From the NCBI GenBank assembly GCA_030682795.1, contig JAUXNJ010000008.1:111725-175724 (forward strand): a DNA stretch of 64,000 nucleotides, written 5' to 3'. Origin of the DNA: Sphingobacteriaceae bacterium. Its GTDB lineage: Bacteria > Bacteroidota > Bacteroidia > UBA7662. A program made the position numbers and the translations under genes. This document shows, in pieces, positions 1 through 7,145 of the stretch (position 1 is the first letter of the stretch; every line of letters starts with the position of its first letter). Below the pieces are notes generated by a model. It was not told where the DNA came from and ran no database searches. It was given only the letters and a program-made list of their open reading frames with translations.

Positions 1-52
1 TCCAAGCCATTAGCTGAAGCAGCCCGATGATTATGATAAATCCTTTTCCCAT
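1..52 (-). CDS. Partial gene, N-terminal signal peptide only
   Basis: The first 17 codons of a minus-strand gene that runs off the left edge are visible. They read M-G-K-G followed by a hydrophobic stretch (FIIIIGLLQLMAW), which looks like a signal peptide or first membrane helix. A perfect TAnnTTTG -7 box lies five nucleotides upstream of the ATG, which supports this start. The product cannot be named. Confidence 0.55.
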   Translation of the reverse strand, partial: MGKGFIIIIGLLQLMAW

Positions 53-57
53 TTCAA

Positions 58-65
58 CAAAAATA
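58..65 (-). promoter_or_regulatory. -7 box (TATTTTTG) of the partial left-edge gene
   Basis: On the minus strand TATTTTTG is followed by five nucleotides and then ATG at 52. It fits the Bacteroidota TAnnTTTG consensus; the short distance predicts a leaderless or nearly leaderless transcript. Confidence 0.5.
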
Positions 66-116
66 ACAGCAAAATTTTCATTTTGTTGGGATGCTGGTTA
101 GGAACGGCTTGAATTG

Positions 117-155
117 CAAATGGCCAGTGCTACTGTTGTAGCGACTGGCCATTTG
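117..155. repeat. Long hairpin between small minus-strand genes
   Basis: CAAATGGCCAGT (117-128) pairs perfectly with ACTGGCCATTTG (144-155). The stem continues inside with GCTAC (129-133) / GTAGC (138-142), one bulged G and a 4-nt loop, giving 17 base pairs. No T-tract follows on the minus strand, so it may be a 3'-end stabilising structure or a factor-dependent terminator for the small gene at 171-266. Confidence 0.55.
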
Positions 156-170
156 AGAAAGGTTGTCTTT

Positions 171-266
171 TTATTTTTGATGACGTCTCGACCGCTGTGC
201 TGCGTAAAAGGGCAACACGAGAATGGCGAGCATGATCACAGTAACTACGATGGTTCCGGTATCCAT
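171..266 (-). CDS. Small single-span membrane protein, 31 aa
   Basis: A 31-codon frame starts at ATG 266 and stops at TAA 173-171. It encodes a short N-terminus (MDTG), a roughly 18-residue hydrophobic helix (TIVVTVIMLAILVLPFY) and a positively charged tail (QRSRRHQK). This is the architecture of small bacterial inner-membrane proteins with the basic end in the cytoplasm. It lies between a secreted-protein gene and the partial gene at the left edge, all on the same strand, with a strong hairpin just after its stop. I do not recognise a family; it superficially resembles small subunits such as KdpF, but the sequence does not match. It may be a chance frame, although the helix-plus-basic-tail pattern argues against that. 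Confidence 0.45.
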   Translation of the reverse strand: MDTGTIVVTVIMLAILVLPFYAAQRSRRHQK

Positions 267-329
267 GATTTTGAATGTTTAGGTGAGTGAAAAGAAAAGA
301 CCTGCAGGTCTTGGCGCAAGCAGCGCTAC

Positions 330-677
330 TCAGCTAAACTCGTGGAAGGGAAAAAGCAAGCGCCGTTTTTGCTCCCAAGCGCAAGCATATGCAACGGCCT
401 GCCCGAATACATTCACCGGTGCAAAAGCATCGGTGACGGTCCAATGGCCTCTTTTAGCTACAAAGCCTGGCAGACTTTCAAATGTGGGCAGTTGGTGTTT
501 TGAGCTAATTTGGATGCTTGGACTGAGGGGTAGCCAGGCATCCCCAGCCTGTGGCTTGGCAATTTGTTCAGCGATGAGCTCGCTGGTGATGACTGAGGTG
601 GGTTTCGATTCGGTGGTTAACCAAAACAAACCCAGCAGCAGGGCACACAAAAAAGTCAAATCGCGCAAGGCTTTCAC
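330..677 (-). CDS. Small secreted or membrane-anchored protein, 115 aa
   Basis: The protein begins with a typical signal sequence or anchor (basic MKALRD, then FLCALLLGLFWL) and has a mature part of about 95 residues with no recognised domain. The start codon is GTG at 677. It is supported by a perfect -7 box (TAGCTTTG, 689-682) exactly four nucleotides upstream. A plus-strand frame of similar length overlaps it, but only the minus frame has both a signal peptide and a promoter. Function is unknown. Confidence 0.55.
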   Translation of the reverse strand: MKALRDLTFLCALLLGLFWLTTESKPTSVITSELIAEQIAKPQAGDAWLPLSPSIQISSKHQLPTFESLPGFVAKRGHWTVTDAFAPVNVFGQAVAYACAWEQKRRLLFPFHEFS

Positions 678-681
678 GCCA

Positions 682-689
682 CAAAGCTA
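682..689 (-). promoter_or_regulatory. -7 box TAGCTTTG, 4 nt before GTG start
   Basis: Minus-strand TAGCTTTG is followed by TGGC and the GTG start at 677. This is one of seven promoters in the window with the same four-nucleotide spacing, predicting a leaderless mRNA. Confidence 0.55.
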
Positions 690-843
690 CGTGCTTTTTT
701 CAATTTGAGACCACAGCATGGCATGGGCTGTTACATGAAATTTGCTTGGAAAAGGATTTACGGCATATAGCGATGTAAGGAACAGTAAAGAGCAGGACAT
801 TATTGCGCGAGATAGGACTAGTGTTTCCGTTTTTTGAGTGGAC

Positions 844-890
844 TTTCATTTTTCATAGGAATTTTGAAAGTTCATTTTCATTTTTCATAG
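844..890. repeat. 15-nt direct repeat upstream of ahcY
   Basis: TTTCATTTTTCATAG occurs at 844-858 and again at 876-890, 32 nt apart start to start (about three helical turns). A shorter related piece (TTCATTTTCA) lies between. The arrangement could be a binding site for a regulator or an AT-rich chance repeat. Confidence 0.5.
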
Positions 891-994
891 TTTTTGAACG
901 GGATAATAGCAGAATAGACGGCTGCGTTCCGACGAAATGGCTTGAGCCTGCGCCCTTTATCCATCAAGCCCAAACCATTTTGCGCAAAAAAGGT

Positions 995-1002
995 TATCTT
1001 TG
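995..1002 (+). promoter_or_regulatory. -7 box TATCTTTG for ahcY
   Basis: A perfect TAnnTTTG match lies 40 nt upstream of the ahcY ATG at 1043. No well-spaced TTG box was found 17-23 nt upstream, so the assignment rests on the -7 element alone. Confidence 0.5.
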
Positions 1003-1042
1003 CACTTCATTTCCTTTAGAAAACCATAGAATTTTATATCAC

Positions 1043-2350
1043 ATGATTGAAACAGCACAGAAGTTCAAAGTAAAAGACATCTCACTTGCTGAGTGGGGTC
1101 GCAAAGAAATTAAATTGGCGGAAGCCGAAATGCCTGGTTTGATGGCCTTGCGCGAAGAATTTGGCGCATCTAAGCCGCTCAAAGGCGCGCGCATCGCAGG
1201 ATGTTTACACATGACCATTCAAACCGCTGTGCTCATCGAAACCCTCGTAGAATTGGGTGCCGAAGTAAGCTGGTCGAGCTGCAACATTTTCTCTACACAA
1301 GACCATGCCGCTGCGGCCATTGCTGCTGCTGGCATTCCTGTATATGCTTGGAAAGGCATGACCGAAGAAGAGTATGAGTGGTGCATTGAACAAACCCTCT
1401 ACGCTTTTGAAGGTGGTCAGCCCTTGAACATGATTTTGGACGATGGTGGTGACTTGACCAATGTGGTATTGGACAGTAACCCTGAATTGGCCAAAGGCAT
1501 CCGTGGTATTTCTGAAGAAACCACTACCGGTGTAGCCCGTTTGTATAAGCGCGTACGCGAAGGCAGCTTGCCGATGCCAGCTATCAACGTTAACGACTCG
1601 GTTACCAAGTCTAAGTTCGACAACAAATACGGCTGTCGCGAATCAGCAGTAGATGCGGTTCGTCGCGCTACCGACATCATGATGGCAGGTAAAGTGGTGG
1701 TAGTATGTGGCTACGGCGACGTAGGTAAAGGTACTGCGGAGTCGTTCCGTGGCGCTGGTGCCCGTGTAATTGTGACCGAAATTGACCCAATTTGTGCTTT
1801 GCAAGCCGCCATGGATGGCTACGAAGTGAAGCGTTTGGATAGCGTAATCGATAAAGTAGACATCGTGGTAACTGCTACTGGTAACTACAACATCGTAAAC
1901 GAGAAGCACTTCACTAGAATGAAGGACAAGACCATCGTTTGTAATATCGGTCACTTCGACAACGAAATTGACATGGCTTGGTTGAACAGCAACTATAAGC
2001 ACACCAAATACACGGTGAAGCCACAGGTAGATGTGTACGAGATCAATGGCAACGAAATCATCATTTTGGCTGAAGGTCGTTTGGTGAACTTAGGTTGTGC
2101 CATGGGCCACCCGAGCTTCGTAATGTCGAACTCTTTCACCAACCAAACCTTGGCACAAATGGAGTTGTGGAGCAATAATAGCCAGTACAAAAACGATGTT
2201 TATGTATTGCCGAAGCACCTCGATGAAAAAGTAGCCATGTTGCACCTTGCCAAAATTGGCGTGGAGCTGGAGACTTTAAGTTCTGTACAAGCCGATTACA
2301 TTGGCGTAGAAGTAACTGGGCCGTTCAAATCAGATATGTATCGCTACTAA
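1043..2350 (+). CDS. ahcY: Adenosylhomocysteinase (SAH hydrolase), 435 aa
   Basis: The enzyme reversibly splits S-adenosyl-L-homocysteine into homocysteine and adenosine and so keeps the methyl cycle running in the cytoplasm. Family landmarks are clear: the substrate region with [13 protein letters not shown] and the conserved [15 protein letters not shown], the Lys/Asp segment [18 protein letters not shown], and the NAD+ Rossmann loop [14 protein letters not shown] at about residues 220-233. The C-terminus ends in the typical KSDMYRY. The ATG at 1043 gives 435 residues, normal for the family. The open frame extends further upstream but lacks homology there and covers the promoter. A strong terminator follows directly, so the gene is probably monocistronic. 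Confidence 0.97.
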   Translation: MIETAQKFKVKDISLAEWGRKEIKLAEAEMPGLMALREEFGASKPLKGARIAGCLHMTIQTAVLIETLVELGAEVSWSSCNIFSTQDHAAAAIAAAGIPVYAWKGMTEEEYEWCIEQTLYAFEGGQPLNMILDDGGDLTNVVLDSNPELAKGIRGISEETTTGVARLYKRVREGSLPMPAINVNDSVTKSKFDNKYGCRESAVDAVRRATDIMMAGKVVVVCGYGDVGKGTAESFRGAGARVIVTEIDPICALQAAMDGYEVKRLDSVIDKVDIVVTATGNYNIVNEKHFTRMKDKTIVCNIGHFDNEIDMAWLNSNYKHTKYTVKPQVDVYEINGNEIIILAEGRLVNLGCAMGHPSFVMSNSFTNQTLAQMELWSNNSQYKNDVYVLPKHLDEKVAMLHLAKIGVELETLSSVQADYIGVEVTGPFKSDMYRY

Positions 2351-2352
2351 GC

Positions 2353-2381
2353 AAAAGGCCCCTTTCGAGGGGCTTTTTTTT
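2353..2381 (+). terminator. Intrinsic terminator after ahcY
   Basis: A hairpin with GGCCCC / GGGGCT stem and TTTCGA loop is flanked by an A-run and followed by eight T residues, two nucleotides after the ahcY stop. Confidence 0.85.
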
Positions 2382-2400
2382 ACCTTTTAAATTTATACTT

Positions 2401-2913
2401 ATGACAATCAAACATCTTTTATTCATCCCAGCCTTTGCTTTGGTAGTGGCTTGTGGAAACAGCAATACGGAAGAAAAGGCCGAGGGCATGGACCACAGCG
2501 GTCATGACCACAGTGCCATGGAGCACGGTGAAGGCACCATCGACACCACAGGTTTAGGCGTTGCCTATCCGGCCGGTGGTCGTGTATATTTTGCTAATCT
2601 CGAAAACGGTCAGCAAATCAAATTGCCTTTTACCCTTCAAATGGGTATTGAAGGTATGGAGGTAGAGGCAGCAGGTCCAATCAACTACGGTCGCGGTCAC
2701 CACCACATCATCATTGATGGGAGCTTTATGGCCGCTGGCAGCAGTGTGCCTTTCGACGGACAGCACATTCACTTTGGCAAGGGTCAAACCGAGTTTCAGC
2801 TGGATAGTTTGGAAGTGGGTAAGCACACCCTCACGCTGCAATTCGCTAATGGTGCACATTTGAGCTATGGCGAAGGCCTCAGCAACACCATTACGGTTGA
2901 AGTAGTAAAGTAA
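2401..2913 (+). CDS. DUF4399 lipoprotein with His-rich N-terminus, 170 aa
   Basis: The N-terminus is a lipoprotein signal with lipobox VVAC (Cys18), so the protein should be lipid-anchored in the envelope. A His/Met/Asp-rich linker (MDHSGHDHSAMEH, about residues 31-43) follows. The rest matches what I know of DUF4399: a single beta-rich domain with GVAYPAGGRVYF, MGIEGMEVEAAG, GRGHHHIIIDG and HIHFGKGQTEFQL, ending in a strand with HTLTLQFANGAHLSY. The family's role is not established. The histidine-rich segments suggest metal binding, which is inference. It is a single gene between the ahcY terminator and tRNA-Gln. Confidence 0.8.
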   Translation: MTIKHLLFIPAFALVVACGNSNTEEKAEGMDHSGHDHSAMEHGEGTIDTTGLGVAYPAGGRVYFANLENGQQIKLPFTLQMGIEGMEVEAAGPINYGRGHHHIIIDGSFMAAGSSVPFDGQHIHFGKGQTEFQLDSLEVGKHTLTLQFANGAHLSYGEGLSNTITVEVVK

Positions 2914-2949
2914 TAATGTAGGCGGTCTGCTATTTTTTTTGGTAGGTTA

Positions 2950-2980
2950 TTGGACTTATTCATAACGACTCCTATATTTG
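2950..2980 (+). promoter_or_regulatory. Promoter of tRNA-Gln (TTG-N20-TATATTTG)
   Basis: TTG at 2950-2952 and TATATTTG at 2973-2980 are separated by 20 nt, a full match to the Bacteroidota two-box promoter. The mature tRNA starts 16 nt downstream of the -7 box. Confidence 0.75.
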
Positions 2981-2995
2981 CAGTCCAATTGCAAT

Positions 2996-3068
2996 TGGCC
3001 GATGGTGTAATTGGCAACACGTCTGATTTTGGTTCAGAAGAGTCCAGGTTCGAGACCTGGTCGGCCAA
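2996..3068 (+). tRNA. tRNA-Gln (anticodon TTG)
   Basis: The cloverleaf closes completely. The acceptor stem TGGCCGA (2996-3002) pairs with TCGGCCA (3061-3067), with discriminator A at 3068. The anticodon stem is TCTGA/TCAGA with loop TTTTGGT, anticodon TTG. The T arm is CCAGG-TTCGAGA-CCTGG. No CCA is encoded. Length is 73 nt. A dedicated promoter and terminator flank it, so it is a single-gene unit. Confidence 0.96.
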
Positions 3069-3070
3069 CG

Positions 3071-3099
3071 AGCCCCACTTGAAAAAGTGGGGCTTTTTT
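3071..3099 (+). terminator. Terminator after tRNA-Gln
   Basis: AGCCCCACTT (3071-3080) pairs perfectly with AAGTGGGGCT (3085-3094) around a GAAA loop and is followed by a T-tract. Confidence 0.9.
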
Positions 3100-3159
3100 C
3101 ATGTAGAAGGCTTTTGGCCAGATATGCCGAGCTTTACATCTAACTCTTAGCTTAATTTG

Positions 3160-3167
3160 TATTTTTG
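3160..3167 (+). promoter_or_regulatory. -7 box TATTTTTG for the amino acid dehydrogenase
   Basis: A perfect TAnnTTTG match lies 19 nt before the ATG at 3187, following the tRNA terminator. The upstream box is weak. Confidence 0.5.
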
Positions 3168-3186
3168 CGCCAGAATTTAATTTATC

Positions 3187-4413
3187 ATGCAAGATTTACT
3201 AAAGCGCTTTGAGCACAAAGCCCCCGAAATTGTTTTTGAATGGAAAGATGCTGAAACCGAGGCCGAAGGCTGGGTAGTAATCAATTCACTGCGGGGTGGT
3301 GCAGCGGGTGGCGGAACTCGGATGCGCAAAGGGCTGGATAAGCGTGAAGTAGAATCTTTGGCTAAAACCATGGAGATTAAGTTCACAGTGAGTGGCCCTG
3401 CCATTGGTGGTGCCAAATCAGGTATCAACTTTGATCCTGCCGACCCACGCAAAAAGGAGGTACTGCAGCGCTGGTATAAAGCAGTAATGCCTTTGCTCAA
3501 GAATTATTACGGTACTGGGGGCGATTTGAATGTGGATGAAATCCATGAAGTTATTCCCATTACCGAAGCCTATGGCTTGTGGCACCCGCAAGAAGGGGTG
3601 GTAAACGGACATTTTAACGCACCTGAAGGTGAGAAAATCCGGCGCGTTGGGCAGTTGCGCTTGGGTGTAAGCAAGGTGGTAGAAGATCCGCATTTCTCTC
3701 CTGATCCTGCCAGAAAATTTGTAGTGGCCGATATGATTACAGGTTACGGTGTGGCCGAATCGGTGATTCATTATTATAAAATGCAAAGCGAGCCTATTTT
3801 AGGCAAAAAAGCCATCATCCAAGGTTGGGGCAATGTGGCTGCAGCTGCTGCTTACTATTTGGCTCAGCAGGGTGTCCTCATCACGGGCATTGTAGATCGC
3901 GAAGGTGGTTTGATCAATCCTGCTGGCTATACCTATGAAGAGGTAAAATCACTCTTCCTCTCTAAGCAAGGCAACAAGCTCAATGCATTTAACATGCTCT
4001 CGTTTGAGGAGGTAAACAGCCGCATTTGGGACCAATCGGCCGACATTTTTATTCCAGCTGCGGCATCACGCTTGGTGACCAAGGAGCAGATGGAGCGTCT
4101 CATAGCGGCTGGACTTGAAGTGGTAAGCAGTGGCGCCAATGTGCCTTTTGCCGATCCGGAGATCTTTTTTGGTCCGATTGCCCAGTATGTAGACCAAAAA
4201 GTAGCGGTTATTCCTGACTTCATTGCTAATTGCGGCATGGCTCGGGTATTTGCTTATTTGATGGAAAAGGATGTAGAAATCAGTGATGATGCTATTTTTG
4301 GCGATGTGTCCAAAATCATTGGCGATGCTATGGCCAAAGTTCATGCGCTGAATCCTGGTAAAACCAACATCACCCAAACCGCCTTTGAAATAGCACTTAA
4401 GCAGTTGATATGA
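3187..4413 (+). CDS. Glu/Leu/Phe/Val-type amino acid dehydrogenase, 408 aa
   Basis: This is an NAD(P)-dependent oxidative deaminase of the Glu/Leu/Phe/Val dehydrogenase superfamily. Landmarks are the glycine-rich GGAAGGGTRM, the catalytic-lysine region GPAIGGAKSGI (about residues 75-85), GTGGDLNVDE and the C-terminal Rossmann domain with IIQGWGNVAAAAAYYL (about 213-228). The GGTRM and GGAKSGI forms resemble the leucine/valine dehydrogenase branch more than classical GdhA, but substrate specificity cannot be read safely. A second, different superfamily member lies at 49025-50296. The last four bases overlap the start of the MscS gene (ATGA), so the two are probably cotranscribed. Confidence 0.88.
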   Translation: MQDLLKRFEHKAPEIVFEWKDAETEAEGWVVINSLRGGAAGGGTRMRKGLDKREVESLAKTMEIKFTVSGPAIGGAKSGINFDPADPRKKEVLQRWYKAVMPLLKNYYGTGGDLNVDEIHEVIPITEAYGLWHPQEGVVNGHFNAPEGEKIRRVGQLRLGVSKVVEDPHFSPDPARKFVVADMITGYGVAESVIHYYKMQSEPILGKKAIIQGWGNVAAAAAYYLAQQGVLITGIVDREGGLINPAGYTYEEVKSLFLSKQGNKLNAFNMLSFEEVNSRIWDQSADIFIPAAASRLVTKEQMERLIAAGLEVVSSGANVPFADPEIFFGPIAQYVDQKVAVIPDFIANCGMARVFAYLMEKDVEISDDAIFGDVSKIIGDAMAKVHALNPGKTNITQTAFEIALKQLI

Positions 4414-5510
4414 CCTACGACCAATTCATGGACCTGACCATTTTAGGTCAAACCGTTCACCAGCTCATTGTTGTTAGTGTGTTGATGCTGGCGGTGCTCA
4501 CCCTCAAAGTGTGGGGTGCGAAAGTAGCCAACCGATTGCTGTACAGGATATTTAGCAAAAAAGGGCGCATCGATCGTAGTGAGCGTTTTAATGAATTGGT
4601 AGGCAAATCGATGCAGTTTTTTGGCTTGATGGTGGCCATTTACATCAGTATCACCATTCTAACCATCCCCAAGGAAATCAGTATTTTTGATGAGCAAATT
4701 CGGGTGCAGTTTTATATTTCAATCATTACAAAACTGCTGTTAACGATTGGTTTTACACGGATTTTGTTGCGTGTAAGTGATTATATAGGAGAACGCTGGC
4801 TGGAAAGGGCTTCTGAAACAGAATCCAAGCTCGACGACCAGCTGGTACCTTTTGCCATCGACGGCATCAAGGTGCTATTGGTAATTTTTGCGGGGATGTT
4901 TGTGTTGGGGGCCATCTTTAAAGCCAATGTAACGGCCTTGGTTGGGGGTTTAGGCATCGGTGGTTTGGCGGTGGCTTTGGCTGCGCAGGAAAGTCTGGCC
5001 AATCTCCTAGGCTCCTTCACCATTTTCCTCGACAAGCCATTTACGGTGGGCGATACAGTAGATTTTCAAGGTATAGTAGGTACGATCGAAAAGGTGGGTT
5101 TTAGGTCTACTCGCATCCGAACCCTCGATAAAAGTTACGTAACCGTGCCGAACAAATCGCTGGTAGGTGCACCTTTGAACAACATCACTGAAAGCACCCA
5201 CCGCCGGGCGCGATTTTTCATTGGTTTGACCTACGATACCGATCCGCAGGTGATGAAAAACATCATTGCTGAGATTCACGATGTGCTCTTGAGGCACGAA
5301 AACACCAATGACGAGCCGGTGGTACGCTTTTTTGAATATGCCGAATCTTCGCTAAATATTTTGATTACTTATTTGGTGAATTCCAACGATTACGCTTTGT
5401 ATGTACAAGTACGCGAGGAAATCAATTTTAAGATTTATGAAATTGTGCAGCGCAATGGTAGCAGTTTTGCCTTTCCCACGCGCACAGTACATGTAGAAAA
5501 GGGTAGCTAG
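4410..5510 (+). CDS. MscS-family mechanosensitive channel, 366 aa
   Basis: This small-conductance mechanosensitive channel should release solutes during hypo-osmotic shock from the cytoplasmic membrane. About four hydrophobic segments occupy residues 10-190. The pore-lining helix and following beta domain are diagnostic: VGGLGIGGLAVALAAQESLANLLGSF with Gly/Ala packing, then KPFTVGDTVDFQGIVGTIEKVGFRSTRI and the VPNKSLV loop. The gene overlaps the preceding dehydrogenase by four bases. A link between the two functions is not obvious; osmotic handling of amino acids is possible but speculative. Confidence 0.93.
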   Translation: MTYDQFMDLTILGQTVHQLIVVSVLMLAVLTLKVWGAKVANRLLYRIFSKKGRIDRSERFNELVGKSMQFFGLMVAIYISITILTIPKEISIFDEQIRVQFYISIITKLLLTIGFTRILLRVSDYIGERWLERASETESKLDDQLVPFAIDGIKVLLVIFAGMFVLGAIFKANVTALVGGLGIGGLAVALAAQESLANLLGSFTIFLDKPFTVGDTVDFQGIVGTIEKVGFRSTRIRTLDKSYVTVPNKSLVGAPLNNITESTHRRARFFIGLTYDTDPQVMKNIIAEIHDVLLRHENTNDEPVVRFFEYAESSLNILITYLVNSNDYALYVQVREEINFKIYEIVQRNGSSFAFPTRTVHVEKGS

Positions 5511-5546
5511 CGAACGTAGGTTCGCCAAAACCGCCCTTAGCGCGGC

Positions 5547-5575
5547 TTGTCCTTCGCTGTCAATCCTTATCTTTG
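5547..5575 (+). promoter_or_regulatory. glyS promoter, TTG-N18-TATCTTTG, 4 nt before ATG
   Basis: TTG at 5547-5549 and TATCTTTG at 5568-5575 are 18 nt apart, an ideal spacing. The glyS ATG is only four nucleotides further (CGGC), so the transcript should begin at or next to the start codon. This promoter also shows that the longer in-frame TTG start at 5547 is not the real one. Confidence 0.75.
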
Positions 5576-5579
5576 CGGC

Positions 5580-7145
5580 ATGATTCCCGAAGAGCAATTT
5601 AAGAATGTGATATCCCATGCCAAGGAGTATGGGTTTGTTTTTCCTTCTAGCGAGATATACGACGGACTTTCAGCCGTATACGATTACGGACAAATGGGCG
5701 CCGAGCTCAAAAAAAACATCCGTGATTATTGGTGGAAGGCCATGGTGCAGCTGCACGAAAACATTGTGGGTATTGATGCCGCGATTTTCATGCACCCCAC
5801 CACCTGGAAGGCTTCGGGGCACGTAGATGCTTTTAACGATCCTTTGATTGACAACAAAGATTCAAAAAAGCGCTACAGGGCGGATGTGTTGATTGAAGAG
5901 CACATCGCCAAAATTGAAAGCAAGATTGAAAAGGAAGTTGATAAGGGCCGCAAGCGGTTTGCTGAGGGCTTCGACGAGGCGCAGTTTCGGGCCACCAATC
6001 CCAATGTACTTCGTAACATCGAAAAAATAGAAGAAATCAATGGCCGCATGAAGGCTGCTTTGGAAAACAGCCAATTGGCCGATTTGCAGCAGCTGATTGT
6101 AGATTTGGAGATTGTTTGTCCAATCAGCGGTACCCGCAACTGGACCGAAGTTCGCCAGTTTAACCTCATGTTTAGCACCGAAATGGGGGCTGTGAGTGGC
6201 GAATCTGGCAAAATTTACCTGCGTCCCGAAACGGCTCAAGGCATTTTTGTGAACTTCCTCAACGTGCAGAAAAGCGGTCGCATGAAAATTCCCTTCGGCA
6301 TTGCCCAAACGGGTAAGGCTTTTCGGAATGAGATTGTGGCGCGGCAATTTATTTTCCGTATGCGCGAATTTGAGCAGATGGAGATGCAGTTTTTTGTGCG
6401 CCCTGGAACCGAAATGACCTGGTACCACTACTGGAAAGCGGCGCGTATGCGTTGGCACCGGGCGTTGGGCTTCCCCGAAAGCAAATACCGTTTCCACGAC
6501 CACCTCAAGCTGGCGCACTACGCCAATGCTGCAGCCGATATTGAGTTTGAGTTTCCCTTTGGCTTCAAGGAGCTAGAAGGCATCCACTCGCGCACCGACT
6601 TTGATTTGGGTGCACACGAGCAGCATAGCGGTAAAAAGCTGCGCTATTTCGATCCCGAAACCAATGAATCTTACGTGCCATATGTGGTGGAAACTTCGAT
6701 TGGTTTAGATCGCATGTTCCTCGCCACCCTTGCCCATGCCTATGCCGAAGAAAAGCTGGAAGATGGCAGTGAGCGCGTGGTATTGCGCCTGCCGTATTTC
6801 TTGGCCCCGGTAAAAGCGGCTGTAATGCCCTTGGTAAAAAAAGACGGTCTGCCGGAGAAAGCCCGTGAAATTATGCAGCTGCTGAAGTACCGTTTTCAGC
6901 TGCAGTACGACGAAAAGGACAGCATTGGCAAGCGCTATCGCCGTCAGGATGCTTTGGGTACGCCCATTTGCATCACCATCGACCACCAAACCCTTGAAGA
7001 TGGACAGGTAACCATCCGCCACCGCGACAGCATGCAGCAAGAGCGTGTGAGCATTGAGCAGCTGCCAGCCTTGCTGGAGTCGTTGGTGAGCATGGAAGCC
7101 GTATTGCAGCGCTTGAATGCCGAACAGGAGGCCTACCAAGCATGA
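5580..7145 (+). CDS. glyS: Glycyl-tRNA synthetase (single-chain type), 521 aa
   Basis: This class II synthetase charges tRNA-Gly in the cytoplasm. It is the single-chain (homodimeric) type. Evidence includes the N-terminal motif-1 region FVFPSSEIYDGLSAVYDYGQMGAELK, a ~100-residue lysine/glutamate-rich insertion, motif 2 FRNEI-RMREFEQMEMQFFV and motif 3 ETSIGLDRMFLATLAHAY. It ends with the anticodon-binding domain (KDSIGKRYRRQDALGTPICITID). ATG 5580 is chosen because it sits four nucleotides after a perfect promoter and begins MIPEEQFKN as expected. The stop overlaps the metG start (ATGA), so glyS and metG form an operon. Confidence 0.96.
   Translation: MIPEEQFKNVISHAKEYGFVFPSSEIYDGLSAVYDYGQMGAELKKNIRDYWWKAMVQLHENIVGIDAAIFMHPTTWKASGHVDAFNDPLIDNKDSKKRYRADVLIEEHIAKIESKIEKEVDKGRKRFAEGFDEAQFRATNPNVLRNIEKIEEINGRMKAALENSQLADLQQLIVDLEIVCPISGTRNWTEVRQFNLMFSTEMGAVSGESGKIYLRPETAQGIFVNFLNVQKSGRMKIPFGIAQTGKAFRNEIVARQFIFRMREFEQMEMQFFVRPGTEMTWYHYWKAARMRWHRALGFPESKYRFHDHLKLAHYANAAADIEFEFPFGFKELEGIHSRTDFDLGAHEQHSGKKLRYFDPETNESYVPYVVETSIGLDRMFLATLAHAYAEEKLEDGSERVVLRLPYFLAPVKAAVMPLVKKDGLPEKAREIMQLLKYRFQLQYDEKDSIGKRYRRQDALGTPICITIDHQTLEDGQVTIRHRDSMQQERVSIEQLPALLESLVSMEAVLQRLNAEQEAYQA

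Larger units (their letters stand above)
678..1042. other. 365-nt intergenic region, promoters and a direct repeat
   Basis: This gap separates the divergent 115-aa gene and ahcY. It holds the minus-strand promoter at 682-689, a 15-nt direct repeat (844-858 and 876-890) and the ahcY -7 box at 995-1002. The reading frame of ahcY is open upstream from about 803, but that part has no similarity to the enzyme's N-terminus and contains the promoter, so I treat it as non-coding. No RNA structure such as a SAM or SAH riboswitch was recognised. Confidence 0.5.

Noticed and set aside
283..708. A 141-codon plus-strand frame opposite the small secreted-protein gene.
   Set aside because: It has no signal, domain or promoter, and is rich in Ser/Lys in the way antisense frames are. 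The minus frame has a signal peptide and a perfect -7 box.
803..1042. In-frame upstream extension of ahcY by 80 codons.
   Set aside because: It shows no similarity to the enzyme N-terminus, is Phe-rich and contains the direct repeats and promoter.
2865..3150. Short frames on both strands across tRNA-Gln.
   Set aside because: They read through the tRNA and its terminator and have no protein-like features.
5510..5525. Hairpin GCGAAC-GTAG-GTTCGC right after the MscS stop, considered as a terminator.
   Set aside because: The stem is only six pairs and has no T-tract.
5862..6518. A 218-codon minus-strand frame inside glyS.
   Set aside because: It is a shadow of a highly conserved gene; His/Phe-rich composition is typical of antisense frames here.
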